In this document: piece after piece, positions 1 through 13,842 of the stretch
Position numbering within the stretch: the first letter of the stretch is position 1
Layout of the letters: each line of letters opens with the position of its first letter
NCBI RefSeq assembly: GCF_023053635.1
Contig: NC_086188.1
Coordinates: 2,745,001 to 2,809,000 of the forward strand
DNA: 64,000 nucleotides
Direction: 5' to 3'
Source of the DNA: Elgaria multicarinata webbii
Lineage: Eukaryota > Chordata > Lepidosauria > Squamata > Anguidae
Position numbers and translations under genes: made by a program
The notes under the pieces: model-generated
Database searches by the model: none
Told to the model about the DNA's origin: nothing
Seen by the model: only the letters and a program-made list of their open reading frames with translations

Positions 1-1538
1 CAAAGCGTTCACCGTCATTGACTTTACGGCGAGAGATATTGAGGTACAAATAAGATTGGAGAGGTGGAGGGGAACTGAGGGCCATGTTGGACTGGAGGTG
101 GGTCCCTGCTTGATGAAGGGAACTGCTAGAAGCCCTGTAGAAGTCAGCAAGCTCTTTCTTAGGAGGGTTAGACCTTTTCTACACGAGGCATTTGTTGTGT
201 GTCTGTGATTCCTCACTCACGGTAGTTTGCGGGTGCTTTAGACGATGCCGCCATTCTCCAGGGCTTCTCCTGTGCTTTCCAAGTATTTTCGTGTCATTGC
301 TTTTTAAAATTGGTATTTTGGGGAATGGTGGAATGAAACGTGCTAATATAGCTGCTCAATTCTGCTATACTACAGCGCCACCTAGACTTTATGTAGCGGA
401 ACACATAGAAAGGCAGAGAATGAATTTGGAATCAGAAGCCACTGTAAAGTGGCGGGTTAAAAGCATCATTGAGAAAACTCCTTCATGTGCTGCCCTCTGC
501 TGAGTTGGATGGCTGGTTTTGGTGAGCCCATTATGGTCCGCTGTGACAGGCTTGGGGTTGTGAAGCCTCAAGCAGGACTCTCTGACTTTAAGGTATTGCT
601 ACCAAACATTGTTTAACCAAAGATGCCAGGGTTGAACCTGGATCCTTATTCCTCCACTGAGATATGAACCTGAATATTATCCCCAAACACTTGTGGTTAG
701 GAATGGATGCATAAGGCCAAGAACCTATGAATACGTATTTGGGAGAATGTCTCTTAGCAAAACTTACTGCTGAGTAAACACGCATGGGCTAAATCAGGAA
801 TGTTGAACTTCTTTCAGCATTAGGGCTGAATTTCATTTTGGAAAAGCTCTTCAGGGCCACAGGGTCTGAACCGCTTTCAGCATCCTGGTGGTTCCACATG
901 GACTTATGGCCTGATTAGAGTCCACCAGAGAAGAGCCTTCAGTGTGGTGGCCCCCTTCCTATGGAATTCCCTGCCATTGGAGGTCAGGCGGATGCCAAAG
1001 TTGCTTTGCTTCCGGCGCCTCCTGAAAACCTCGTTCTTTCTGGAAGCTTTCCTTGAGTGACTGGCTGTGGTTATACCAGAACTCTGGCGTTATCAGAACT
1101 CTGTTTTTTCCCCAAAATAGTAATTTTAATATTGTGTTTTTATTATTTTATTATATTTGTTGTTCACTGCTCTGAAATCTTCTTGATGTGGAGCACTATA
1201 TGAATGAATGAATGAATGAATGAGGGATGGGTCCCAAAATACCAAAAATCCCAGCCTATTTTTCCTTAAAGCTCTTACTGTTAGGAGAAGCATTTCAACC
1301 TTTTAGAAGGGGGAAAAGATGCACAAAAGCCAGGAGAACCCCCAAATGGTTGAGGGAAAGCAGGTGGGACCAAGGGTATGACTGTCTGGGTAACAGAGAG
1401 GGGTCCCATGCAAGCCTGATTTGGCCCCCAAAGTTGAGGGTCTGGACCCCTGATGTGTACAGTAACACCTACTGCGTCCTGTCTTCCCCAGCGGGCAACT
1501 CTTGATTTTACAGTCCTCTTTGTCTCTTTCCTCCACAG
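1..1538. other. MYO1H: MYO1H intron, upstream edge
   Basis: No exon is recognisable on either strand. The right part holds an L2-like LINE tail (880-1223); the rest is unassigned old repeat or unique sequence. Confidence 0.5.
880..1223 (+). repeat. L2-like LINE 3' end with GAAT tail
   Basis: The stretch 'GTGGTGGCCCCCTTCCTATG' and following text is a diverged version of the L2 3' region seen at 35560, ending in tandem GAAT units at 1201-1223. Confidence 0.5.
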
Positions 1539-1652
1539 AACCTGTTTGGCATCATTGCAAGCGTCTTGCACCTGGGCAACATCCAGTTTGAGGAGGATAG
1601 CAACGGCCATGCCATCATCACCAGAGGCACCCAGATCAAGTGGATCTCAAAG
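1539..1652 (+). CDS. MYO1H: MYO1H exon (fragment residues 1-38)
   Basis: Follows CTCCACAG and is followed by GTACCC. It encodes [14 protein letters not shown] and onward, the typical class I motor helix before the actin-binding region. Phase 0 at both ends, 114 nt. Confidence 0.93.
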
Positions 1653-4600
1653 GTACCCGTCCTGGGTGGTGGGAGCTGACAGCAGCAGTGTCTCTTGATG
1701 TCATTTAAAGGAAAACCACCCCAGGACAAACACACAGTTCTGTTGCTGAGAGAGCCGACTCCGCCCTACAACCAGTCCTTCCCTGCGACTGCGGTTTCTG
1801 GCTGCTGTTTCGCCAGCCTTGATCGCTGTTTCCCCTCCCCAGACGTGGCAATTGCTAGCAAAGGTCTTGCCACCATTACACACTGCCTCGGTAGCATCCT
1901 GATTAAACTACTGTCACTACATGCTTTATCTGGGGCTGTTTTAAAGAGGGTCCAGAAATTTCAGTTGGCCCCACCACCGATAAGGCCTTCTCCTCCACAT
2001 CCACCCGCTTCATTTCAGATGATTTCAGAGGTTCAGCCAGCTCACAAAGGTCGGGGTTCCGTCTCTAGCATTATCTTCTGTATGGAATCTGAAGGTGTGT
2101 TTTCTGTCTTTCTAGCTTTTGGGCGTCCACCTCTCCATTCTGCAAGAAGCTCTTACCCACCGAAAAATTGAGGCCCGGTTTGAAGAGGTACCCCACGCTC
2201 CTCCCACCTGCGAAAGGCCACGAAATGGCCAATTCGCCAACCTCTTCACACACCACATTTCTTTCTGCCCGTCAAGGTTTTAAGCCCATTGGACGTGGAC
2301 TTGGCGTTTTATGCTCGAGACGCGGTAGCAAAGGCGATCTACGGACGGACATTTACTTGGCTGGTCAACAAAATCAACGGCTCTTTAGCAAACAAGGTGA
2401 GTCCCTTGTTCCTAATAACGGGAAGTCCTCCAATCGTGTAAGAAAGAAAGGAAAGAAACCAGCTTCTAGACCAGCCTTCCTCAACCTGGGGCGCTCCAGA
2501 TGTGTTGGACTGCATCTCCCAGAATGCAACACATCTGGAGCGCCTCAGGTTGAGGAAGGCTGTTCTAGACTGACCCGTAAGGAAGCAAAAGATTGGATTC
2601 AGCCCCAGTTACATCCATGGGATAAGCAGAAAGACCCTTTGTACCTTTGTGTGTGTGTGTATTTTATTATGAGAGAACTATCTAATGGACCCGGCTTCAA
2701 ATGGGGTTGGGATGGCCCTTAGTTTGATACGATAAAGGCTTGAAGCTATTTTACCCAGCTATCAGATTTGGAGACCTTGCACCTTGCTTTGTCAGAGAGA
2801 AGTCATGCTTGCTGGCATCCATAGTCTCTGCCATGATGCACCCCTGAGAGAGGAGGTTGCCCCACAGCAGGGAGGGCAGCTGTATATCTCTGTCCCCTGG
2901 ACTACTAAAAAAAAAAAATCTAGTTTAATTTTGCAAGGAGGATAAACAGGAATCTAGCTTTTGGTTTGTATCGTCTCCTGCAAAATCTACATGGGAAATT
3001 GTGCGACAGAAAGTAGATGTCTGCCAGCAACTCCTCTTGCTTATCCTAGCTTGCAAAATATGAATGGGTCTGTTGCTGGAGAATGAATAAAGATAATCTA
3101 ACCTTGCAAAACCAAATAGTGTTTTGTATTCCTATAGAAGTTAACTTGTATTCTCCCAGCGTTTATTCCCGGTTGTAATGGCCCCTCTTCATCATGGGTT
3201 GAACAATTGTTGGATATGCTATGTCAGATGTCTGCTTTGTGGGACACCAGGTTGACAATATGTTCACCACAGACAGAAGGACCATAGAATGACTCATGGA
3301 GGTGGCTCTACCCTGATTGTGCTTTGCTTGGCAGGATATCACCGAAAAAACCGTGATTGGGTTACTAGATATTTATGGCTTTGAAGTCTTTGAGACAAAC
3401 AGGTAAGTTAGCCATGCTCCAGTTGCTTCTAGGCTAGATTACTGTAATGTGCCTTACGTGGAGCTGCCCTTGGAGACAGTTTGGAAATGTCAATTGGTCC
3501 AGCTCTTGAGATGGCAATAGATCACAAGCTAAACGAGTCAGCAGTGTGATGCATCAGCAAATAGGGTTAGTGGGATTTTAGGATGCATTAAGATAACTCT
3601 AGTTTCTAAGTCACAGGAAGGAGCAATAGTTACCTTTTAGTTTTGTGCCAATCAGACCTCAACTGGAGTACTGTGTCCAGTTATTTATTGATTGATTGAA
3701 TTCATATCCCACATTTCCATCAAAAATGGCTCTCAAGGAAGCGAATAAGAATAAATTGCAGATTAAGAACAAAATCTCAATTCAGAACATTAAAAAAAAT
3801 CACAGCAATAAAAGAAATAAACAGCAGAAACCGATTAAACCCTCGTTTATCAACAGAGCAGCTTACATGCCGGAGGCTTGCCTGAGTAAAAACAAGCCTA
3901 GGGGGATTCTACACGTCGTACTGAGGGTGCTTCCATGCGCCCCCAGTGTGCCCCCAAAGCGATCGTGTAGCTTGCCTGGGAAGAGACAAGGAAGAGGCAT
4001 CCTTGCCGCTGGCGGGCTCTCCGACCCGGTCGGTGAGGAGGTAGGTGGGTGGCGGCGGCGGCAAGGACGCCTCTTCCTCATCTCTTCGAACAGGCAAGTT
4101 ACACGATCGCTTTGGGGACGCACTGGGGGCACATGGAAGTGCCCTCAGTACAACGTGTAGAATCCCTCCCAGTCTCTCTTGGCAGGTTGCTCAGAACCCA
4201 GGAGCAATCACCGAAAAGTCCCTCTCTTGCATTCTCATCAGGCCGCCTCCGATAGCAGTGGGGCTGAGAGGGGCCTTCCTGGAAGAACTTAAAACCTGGG
4301 CAGGCTCATATGGGAGAATCTTTCAGATAGCTTGGTCCCAAGCGGTATAGAGTGTAATATTTCAGCTACTGTTTGTGTGAGAGAAGGCACCATTTTTTTT
4401 TTCAAATGACATTCTGCTCTTTGGATTTTTGCAAGTTTTGAGCAGTTCTGCATCAACTACTGCAACGAGAAGCTGCAGCAGCTACTAATAGAGATGACCT
4501 TGAAGGCAGAACAAGAAGAGTATGAGCACGAAGGCATTGAGGTAAGCACACACGGTGCCTCCCTCTCTTTGAAGCCCCCTGCACAGGAGGACAAACCCCC

Positions 4601-7600
4601 CACCCCAGTTATACGTGGCTGCCAAGGGGGTAGAAATAGAGTAAACTAGTCTGAGGAAGGAGAGATTAGGCAGAAATCTATAGTCAGTAGCTCAATCATG
4701 GAGGCCACCCAGATGAGGAGATCCACTTCTCTATGCTAGATTGGATGGGAAAGAAAGTGTCCGGGTGTGTATTCATGGCAGATGCTCCTGTAAGGTATGT
4801 TCTAACACCTGGAGACAGGCAATGATCTTTGAGAGAGTCAAAAAGGATTTGTAAGACGTTTTACCTCCCATAGTACATACATACATTGACTCTGGTCCAC
4901 AGTTACTTCTGGTCAAATAGGTGTAGTGGGTTTTTAGCAAAAGCAATACAAAAACCTGCTGAACCTGTTTACCCGACGAGGAAGTGGGTTGAATGTATAC
5001 CTCAGGGATTGGATCCAGATTTAGGGATACATAGAGTAGTCCCTTTGAAAGCAGTAGGACGTAAGTTAGTCGTCAGTAATTTAAGCCCCATTGATTTCAA
5101 TGCATCTACTCTAAATATGACTACAGCTGGATCCAACACCAGGACTGTGATCCCTCTTTGAGGTAGACACCAGTTCTCTGTAAAAAAAAAAAAACCCATC
5201 TATGTCAAGCACCTCTCTCAAAAGCAACTGTTTCTAGGACTTATCTAAACTCCCTCCCCAGATCTCAAACATGCATCAGCCTTAAAATGTCAAATGTGGG
5301 AGTGGGGGCCTCAAGGAAGCCCCCCCACCTCCTGGCAGATCAAAGTAGTGTTTTACTTTCCCCCCTCCCCGATGTATGTGTGTGTTATTGTTTCTGAAGA
5401 AACCTGTCTTAGATCTTTTGCTTCTGCTTCCAGTGGGAAACAGTCCCATATTTCAACAACAAGATTATATGTGACCTGGTGGAACAGAAACACAAGGGGA
5501 TCATTTCCATACTGGTAAGAAAGAAGATTAGTTTAGGTTCTGTCTACACAAACCAGTTTAACCATCATGGCTGCTAGCTGAAGGAATCCTGGGAGCTGTG
5601 ACTTAAATGAAATTCTCACCCATCCCTAGCAAGCACCGAAAGTGGGATTGGATGCAGAATCCCTGGACATCTGGCCAGAGATAGTCACTCTTTTGAGGGC
5701 AGGCAAGAGCTCTTTGTCATGTGAATTGACCCCTTAAAAGTGGGTGTTTGTGGTTCAGATGAGTAACTCAAGAACGAGGCCTTTCATGAGCTACCACCCT
5801 CCTCACCTGCTGACAGGGGACCGGAACCCCATGATTAATACATGGGCAATCCGAGGCTGGCCTGTCATGACTTGAAATGGCCTGTCATGACTTCAGGCTT
5901 TGTGGTTTAACCGTGTGGATCAGGCTTCCTCAGTACCCTTTTATAATCCAGGGGTTTCTGTTTCTCTGGTGCCGAAAGCACAGAGTACAAATCTCCGTCT
6001 GTGGTGCTCAGGAGAAGCTTGAATTGCGGGAGCCGCATCGATTATGCTAATCAATGAAAAACCCATGCTTTGTTGATGGATTGTTAAGGGTGGTTAACAA
6101 GCTCAACTGCATGGTTAACAAGCCACCCTGTGGAAAATGTCCTGGATTCAGACTACGCAGTAACCCACAGTTCAACAAACAACCATTGAGTGAGGGTTAG
6201 CGTGTTGGGTGAACAGCCCCGACATGTTTAGCCATGAATTGGGCTGCAGCCCAAGAGCTCTTGGCCCAAGATTTCGCCTTGCGGTATTGCCTCTTTGCTT
6301 TGCTTCCTGCCCCCCAGAGGTTGCAACTGGCAGTGTGGAGAAAGCTGCTACCTGGACGAAGGTATCCCCAAATCTCTCCTGCTGCAGGGGAAATCCAGCA
6401 CGGTTTGGATTCAGAACCAAAGGCGTTGTCATTTCCTTCTCCTTTTAAGGACGAAGAATGCTTGCGGCCCGGCGAAGCGACCGACCTCAGTTTCCTGGAA
6501 AAGTTGGAGGAGAAAGTAGGAGATCATGCCCACTTCTTGACGTATGCACCTACGCTCTGTAACCTTCTCTAGAGGAGACAGATCTTTCTCCCAAGCACCC
6601 CTGGCCTACTTGGCACCCCTGTGGGGCCCCTCGAGCGTCAAGCGGTTGTCCAAAACCCCGCTGGCCCGACCCTACCAGCTGATGTATTCGGCCCCCACCG
6701 AGACGCAAATGCCGTGGCCCTCCCGGATAGCTTTTCTCTCTCCTGTTTCTCTCTCCAGGCGAAAGCTTGCAGATCAGAAGACACGGAAATCCATCGACTG
6801 GGTGGACTTCCGCCTCCTTCACTATGCCGGGGAGGTGACCTATTGCACAGTAGGTGAGAGATGGCTGGTTACTTTGAGGCTGCCCACTCCGGGTGTGCGA
6901 CAAAGTCTCGGCTGGAGTCTCTGAATTAGCTGAGTGGAGCGCGCGCTATCCAGCCCATTTCCCCGTGTGCTAAATTTCCGAGAGCTACCTTTTTGGGGGG
7001 CAGGGCAGGGCAGTTGGATGCAGCATTGGAGGGCGTGGGTTGCAGGGAAATCAGGCTGAGGGTATAAGCTTTGAACAGCTCTGGTATTCAGCATCACTCA
7101 CCACCAGTGGAAGCTGGCGGTTCCAATGTCATTGGGGTGGGTTTCAGTCAGAACCAGTCAGAAATCTTAAGACCCTGTTCAGACAACACGCTAAGCCAGC
7201 CTTCCTCAACCTGGGGCGCTCCAGATGTGTTGGACTACAACTCCCAGAATGCCCCAGCCAGCAGCTGGCTGGGGCATTCTGGGAGTTGTAGTCCAACACA
7301 TCTGGAGCGCCCCAGGTTGAGGAAGGCTGGTCTAAGGCCTTCAAGTCCACCTCCCTGCTCAATGCAGGAATCCACCTCAAAGCATCCCTGACGGATGGTT
7401 GTCCAGCTGCTGGGGCATTCTGGGAGTTGTAGTCCAACACATCTGGAGCGCCCCAGGTTGAGGAAGGCTGCGCTAAGCCATGCTGCTTAACCACAAAATG
7501 GTAAATGGAATGCATGCATTCCGTTAACCATTTTGTGGTTAAGCAGCATGGTTTAACGTATCGTCTGAACGGGGCCTGTAGTCTAGTGTGTCATGTGAAC

Positions 7601-10600
7601 CGTTCCTAACCAGGGTGGCTCCATTACCACGCTCACTAACCATTTGCTGCAAAAGGGTTAGCAGCCTAGCCATGGCTTAGCGTGTTGTCTGAACAGGCCC
7701 AGTAGCTGTAGCTCCTTTAGAGTTCTGCCTGGTTCTGCCTGAAACCTGGAGTGGATTCCACGCCCCACTGACATCAGAGCCATCAGCCTCCACTAATCAC
7801 CGCTTCACTTCTCTAAACCCACCCCTGCTGGCAGCTATTTGGATCTAGCGGTCGGAGAGTTGGAAGTCCTGGGTTCAAATTCCGTTTGCTTCTTCACGTC
7901 ATCTTTCCTTCTGTTAAGATTTTTTCCCCTCTCCTACCTTACAGCATTTTCTCTAACTTTATTCCCCCCACCCCCTTTACAGGATTTTTGGAGAAAAATA
8001 ACGATCTGCTCTACCGGAACCTTAAAGAGGTACAAACATGTGGTCTGAATCTACTTCGGCTTCTGTCCTGCCTTATTTCTGAGGCTCGCGGTGGGTAGTG
8101 GTATATTAAAGGAACATGGAAATGCCTACTCACATAGAATCATAGAATCATGGAATAGCAGAGTTGGAAGGGGCCTACAAGGCCATCGAGTCCAACCCCC
8201 CACTCAATGCAGGAATCCACCCTAAAGCATACCTGACAGATGGTTGTCCAGCTGCCTCTTGAATGCCTCTAGTGTGGGAGAGCCCACCACCTCCCTAGGT
8301 AACTGATTCCATTGTCGCACTGCTCTAACAGTCAGGAAGTTTTTCCTGATGTCCAGCTGGAATCTGGCTTCCTTTAACTTGAGCCCGTTATTCCGTGTCC
8401 TGCACTCTGGGAGGATCGAGAAGACATGTATGTTTAAATACATGAATCAAGGCAGCGAAATTGTTTAATGCAAATCAGGTCATCCAGCCCCAGCCCCAGC
8501 CCCTTCCCCGGCCCAATGCAGAATCAGCTCCCAGTGAAGGAGAACCCACCACCTCCCAAGGCACAATCTCTTCCACTGTTGAAATTTCTCCTAACGTTTA
8601 ACCAAACTCTGCTTCCCTGCAGTTTCCACCCATTAGTTCAATGTAGTGCCAAGAACGGGGCACATTACTCTAGAGGAGGCCTGACCAGCGCAGAATAGAA
8701 CCTGCCTATAATAGATGCATACTTTTAAGGAGGAGCTTTTTGGTTGTGGCTGCCAGTTGCGATAATCCCAACCACTTGAGGGGGGAATCCGCTGCTTGCT
8801 TTGTGTTCAGGTGGGAATTCTCTTATTTTCTGAAGTCAACGCTTGATTTTATGGCGCTATAGTGACCCGGTTACTGATAAAACGCTGGAAATCTTCCCAC
8901 GTTTTTCTCCAAACGTCCATGATCGTTAAAAGAGTTGCATTTTCTTTCTTCTCGGGTCCCGAGCATTCCTAGAAATCTTACATCTCTGTGTCGGAGAAGG
9001 TATGGCATTCTGGAAAATGTCCCAATCCAAAGGACAAGGACAGAAGGAGAAGTGGAAGACTTAAGGCAGGGGGGTGGGGTGACGGCTTTGGGAAAAGGAG
9101 GTTTTTGAATGAATTTTGAAGGATGGAGCATGCTTGAGCCGACCTCTTCAGGGACCTTGCTTTTTTCCATTTGTCCCAGGTGCTCTGCAAGTCTAAAAAT
9201 GGCATCCTCAGAGAATGTTTCCACCTGTCAGAGCTGGACAACCGGAAAAGGCCTGAGACAGTGAGTTCCATCCCCGAAATTAGGGCTGTGCACACACCCC
9301 TCAACCTGCTTCGGAGCTTCTGAAGTGGCCCTGACCCCGTCCGACTCGCTTCGGGCATCCAGACTGCACACTCCCCCCGCTGCCTGCACCCCCCCTGCTC
9401 TTTACCTGGAGTCCTGGTTTCAGTTTGCGGGGAGGGGAGGGTGAACTCTTCCCTGCCTCATTCTGCCCTCCCCCCCAACCCCCACTCCAATTTCAAGCAA
9501 ACTTGGGGAAAACCTCCAAATGGGGCCAATTGAAGTTATCCCCCCCCACCTGATTGCTGGGGGTGGGATCCGACAGCAACGCCTTACCTATATCCCAGTG
9601 CCTTTAAGTGTGTTGGACTACAACCCCCTTCATGGCTGGGGATGGTGGGAGTTGTAGTCCAACACATCTGTTGGACACCAAGTGGGGTCAGACTGGCATT
9701 GCTGCACACAGAATCATAGAATAGCAGAGTTGGAAGGGGCCTACGAGGCCATCGAGTCCTCTGCAATGGTTTGAATGGAGGTCTTTGGGTTTGTGTAGGT
9801 TGCGACTCAGTTCAAAACGAGCCTGGCCAGTTTGATCGACATCCTCATGTCCAAGGAGCCGTCCTACATTAGGTGCATTAAACCCAATGACGACAAGGAG
9901 CCCGGTAAGGCATACCTCATAAACACGGGGCTGTGATCATAATTTACATATTGGATTTTCGCTTGGCACAATGTGGGTTTCCAAAGTAGCTTCTAGAATC
10001 CATAAGATCCAGGCATCCTTTGCAAAACACACACAAACTCACCAAAGTTTCTAACCCTCATGGAGGAATTCGAAAACATACAGGTGAAAGCTTCAGGCCG
10101 GCTTTCTTTCCAGATCGACAATGAGCACAAATCCATGGGTGAGTTGCATATCGTGTGGGTGCTGAGATATTTCTAGCGCTGTCATCTCTGCTGGCTATAC
10201 AGCTGGTCACACAACCAAGCTCTACGACGTGATGAAGGCTGGTGTGTTTGCTGTGTCGCATGTGCTGTGGGGCGGGGGGGGGCATGCATAGGATCATTGG
10301 GGAGCCCCAAGCAGTCCTGTGTGCCCCCCCCATTTGTGATTTAAGACGTACTTTGCATTTTATTTCTTCATGGTTCTTTCCACATTAATTCTGCTGCATT
10401 GATTTTGTTGTATGGTCATTAGTTCATGTAGTGCAGGAAGTTGTATTCCAGGGGTTGACAACACCTGGGGGGCAGGAGGGGGCCACACTCCATCCTTGCC
10501 TCCACCTTGGCTGCTGCCGCTGAATGCCCACCACAAATGGCCTGAAATTAGATTCTCCCCCATCTGCACCAGTCAAATTCAGTAGGCACAACGATTCCCA

Positions 10601-13600
10601 GCATGGAGAAGGACCATGAGCTAAAAAAGAAAGAAAGAGAGGTGACAATCCTAATTCAGGAGTGATATGGTTAAGACCTTTCTCTTCTCCCAGGCATTTA
10701 ACAACACATGCTGAGTTTGTTTATTTTTAACGGACCCCAGAATAGCTGTTTTTATAAGGATACTGTTCTTTTTAAGCATTTTATGTTTTTAAACTTTGTA
10801 TATTTGTTTTAACGTTTACTGTTTTTAACTTTTGTAAACTGCCCAGAGAGCTTCGGCTATGGAGCAGTATATAAATGCAATAAATAAATAAATAAATATG
10901 GTTGAATTCACAGGGAAACACAGATTTTAAGAAATAAGCACTAAAAGCCCAGGGCCTAGATGGACGAATCAGTTCAGTTTCAATTTCTCCCACATTTATT
11001 TATTTATTTATTTATTTTTAGGAAGGCAGACTCCTACGCATGTTTAGACAGAAGAAAGGCCTGGCTAGGGCATGCTGGGAGTTGTAGTTTATTTTGCAGT
11101 CTAGTCATGCTTAGCATTGCAGCCTCAGTCCTGAATAACTTTGCGAATTTTGCTAAATTATCCAAACTGAACCGAACTGCAATTCTCCCCCATGCCTGGT
11201 AGCAACCTCTTGAGTGCGGTGTATCTTGTCTCCTGCAGACAAATTTGATGACTCCTTGATAAAGCACCAGGTGAAGTACCTGGGATTGATGGAGCACCTG
11301 CGAGTGAAGCGAGCCGGCTTTGCTTACCGACGGAAATATGAGCACTTCCTGCAAAGGTGAGTCTGCTCTCATGTGCTGCTGCTTGATTATTAATTGTTAC
11401 TTTCCTAAGAGTAACAATTAATTATTTGTTACAATTGCATGCAACATATGTGCACTCTAAAACTGAGCAGTGGTCTTTTCCTTAAAACTAAGCTAAGGTT
11501 CCAGTCCTCATGTTTCTGAATAAAGGGCTGATTTAAACAGGAACATAGGAAGCTGCCTCATATCAAATCAAAACCTCATTCCATCTATCCCAGTACCGTT
11601 GACACTGACTGGCAGCAATGGCTCTCCAAGGTTCAATTATTATTATTATTATTTATTTATATAGCACCATCAGTGTACATGGTGCTGTACAGAGTAAAAC
11701 AGTAATTCTTTCCTCGCCCTACCTGGAGCTGCCGAGAATCAAACCTTGGATGTTCTGTGTGCAAAGAAGGGTTCTACCACTGAGGGTACAGCCCCTGCTG
11801 CCGTGATTCTGGGCCTTGTGTAGAACATAGTTCTCTTGTGCCCCTAATTTGTTTGTTTGTTCTTTAGGTATAAGTCCCTGTGCCCGGACACGTGGCCTCA
11901 ATGGCAGGGGACAGCTGCCAAGGGAGTGGAGAAACTCGTAAAACATATCGGCTTCAAACCAGAAGAGTATAAGCTGGGAAGGTAACAAAGCCCAGTTTCT
12001 GTCATGTCTAACCTTACTGCTCCTGTTTTGGAAGAAGGTGTTTCAGGTAATCAATCAGAGTCAGATTCGGAAATAGAGGAGGCGGCGCCAGACACCAGCC
12101 AGCCTGTACCAGTGGGGGAGAAAGCTCTCACGGGCGATTCCCCAGCTGGGAGTCAGCCCTCTCCAGAGCTTATCTCCTCAAGGCCAAATCCTACACACTC
12201 AGGGGAGAGTGAGGGTGCTTCCGGTGGCAAGCGTTCCGTAACACTAACTGATGCTAGAATCCGCCGGAAGCTGAAACGCATGGCACAAAAAGAAGCCGTG
12301 AGAAAGTCGGAGAGATTATGCCAGAACCGACCGCCGGACCAGGCGGTTTGAAGTTAAGGGTATTTGAGAAGTAACTTCTTTCTCTTCTTGAACGGACAAT
12401 TGTCTTGCTTAGTTTGCATAGTGTTGCCTCAGGGGTCGTTTGTAAGAGGTAGCCTTTATTCGGGTAGAAGAGACATTTGTTGTTTAATAAAAACTTTGTG
12501 GATTACTTAGCAAGCATCGACATTTGCTTATCATCGAAAGTACGGGTGGTTTGAGAGACACAACAGTGTCCATGCTTGGAAACAGTTTATTCAGACGCTC
12601 TGTGTGTACCTCAATGGTGTTGTACTGGAGGCAGGGCTCACCCGGTTAAAGCGCCGGGACTTTTTGATCAGCACGGACACTGAGGTCATCTGCCAACCTC
12701 TGAGAATTCTCTATTCCCTCTGAGCTTAGCGCAACCCACACGGTAGCTGGGGAGAAATGGATGTCCCAGCAACAATACAATCTCCCTTGCTGCAATGTAA
12801 AGTATTCTGGGCAGGCTTGAATGGACAATTACGACCTGGGGGGGGGGATCTACACTACTGCTTTTAAAGCGCGTTAAAGCACTTTGAAAACGTTTTGAAA
12901 ACTATATGCAGTGTGTCCTGGGCCCCAACAGTTGTCAAAACTGTTATAAAGCGCTTTAAAGCAGTAGTGTAGATCCCCCCCCCCCCCGATCTTGGTGGAG
13001 GTGAAAGCTGCTAGTACCAGTTTGTTGAAATGGATCAATGCCACTACCTGCATTTTTGGCCTCTCTTGGTGGCGGGGCTATTTGGATTGTCATAATGAGC
13101 GCCTGCATTGTAGCATTTACCATGACATGCTTGGCCCTCCAGCTGCAGGACAACCAGAACTCCTGTTTACCCCCACTTTCAAAAGATTCCTTGCAGCACT
13201 AATGTGTGATCTGTGCCTGGTGCTCAGACAATCACAAAAGCCGGATCGCTTCCCTTTCTAGCCCCTTTTCACCAGACAGATCTGAAAGATGTTTAAACAT
13301 TTAGTGCAGACTTTAACTTAAGAAGTAGAGAAGTTTTACAGTATCTATTTATTTATTGAACAGGATTTGAAGTATGTTGGATTTGTTTTGTAGGTAAGCC
13401 ACTCTGAGCCTTTAAGGTGGGTGATTTGGGGTGGGGGAAAGAGAAATTGCACAAAAAGTTCCAAGTTAAAAAAAAAAGAGTACAGACATGATAGAGCCAT
13501 AGTTCATTCTCTCTGATTTCAGTGGGATAGTTAAATGCACACACTTCCACCTCTCCCCTTGAAACCGTCCGGACTGATCAGCCATTAAATGATGGTATAG

Positions 13601-13807
13601 ATTTGGTACTTTGCATTTCACCATATTGGGTGTCCTGTTTCATAGATTTCCCCCCCCCCTCCTGTTCAGGACCAAACTATTCATTCGTTTCCCGAGGACT
13701 CTGTTTGCCACTGAAGATGCCTATGAATACAGAAAACACCGGCTGGGTACGTACTCCGTCTGCTGTTAATCGTTGTTGTCAATGGAATTCGTTCTCCTTT
13801 TAGTCCC

Positions 13808-13842
<35 letters not shown>

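Larger units (their letters stand above)
7094..7797. mobile_element. Family D element carrying nested family B and A insertions
   Basis: The left arm (7094-7170: AGTGGAAGCTGGCGG ... CAGAACCAGTCAGAA) and right arm (7701-7797: CTTTAGAGTTCTG ... GCCTCCACT) are inverted copies matching the solo copy at 19488-19669. Everything between them is family B and A sequence. It lies in the MYO1H intron before the 7983 exon. Confidence 0.65.

Noticed and set aside
2168-2722. 184-codon plus-strand ORF
   Set aside because: It only partly covers a MYO1H exon, in the wrong frame, and reads through introns and a transposon.
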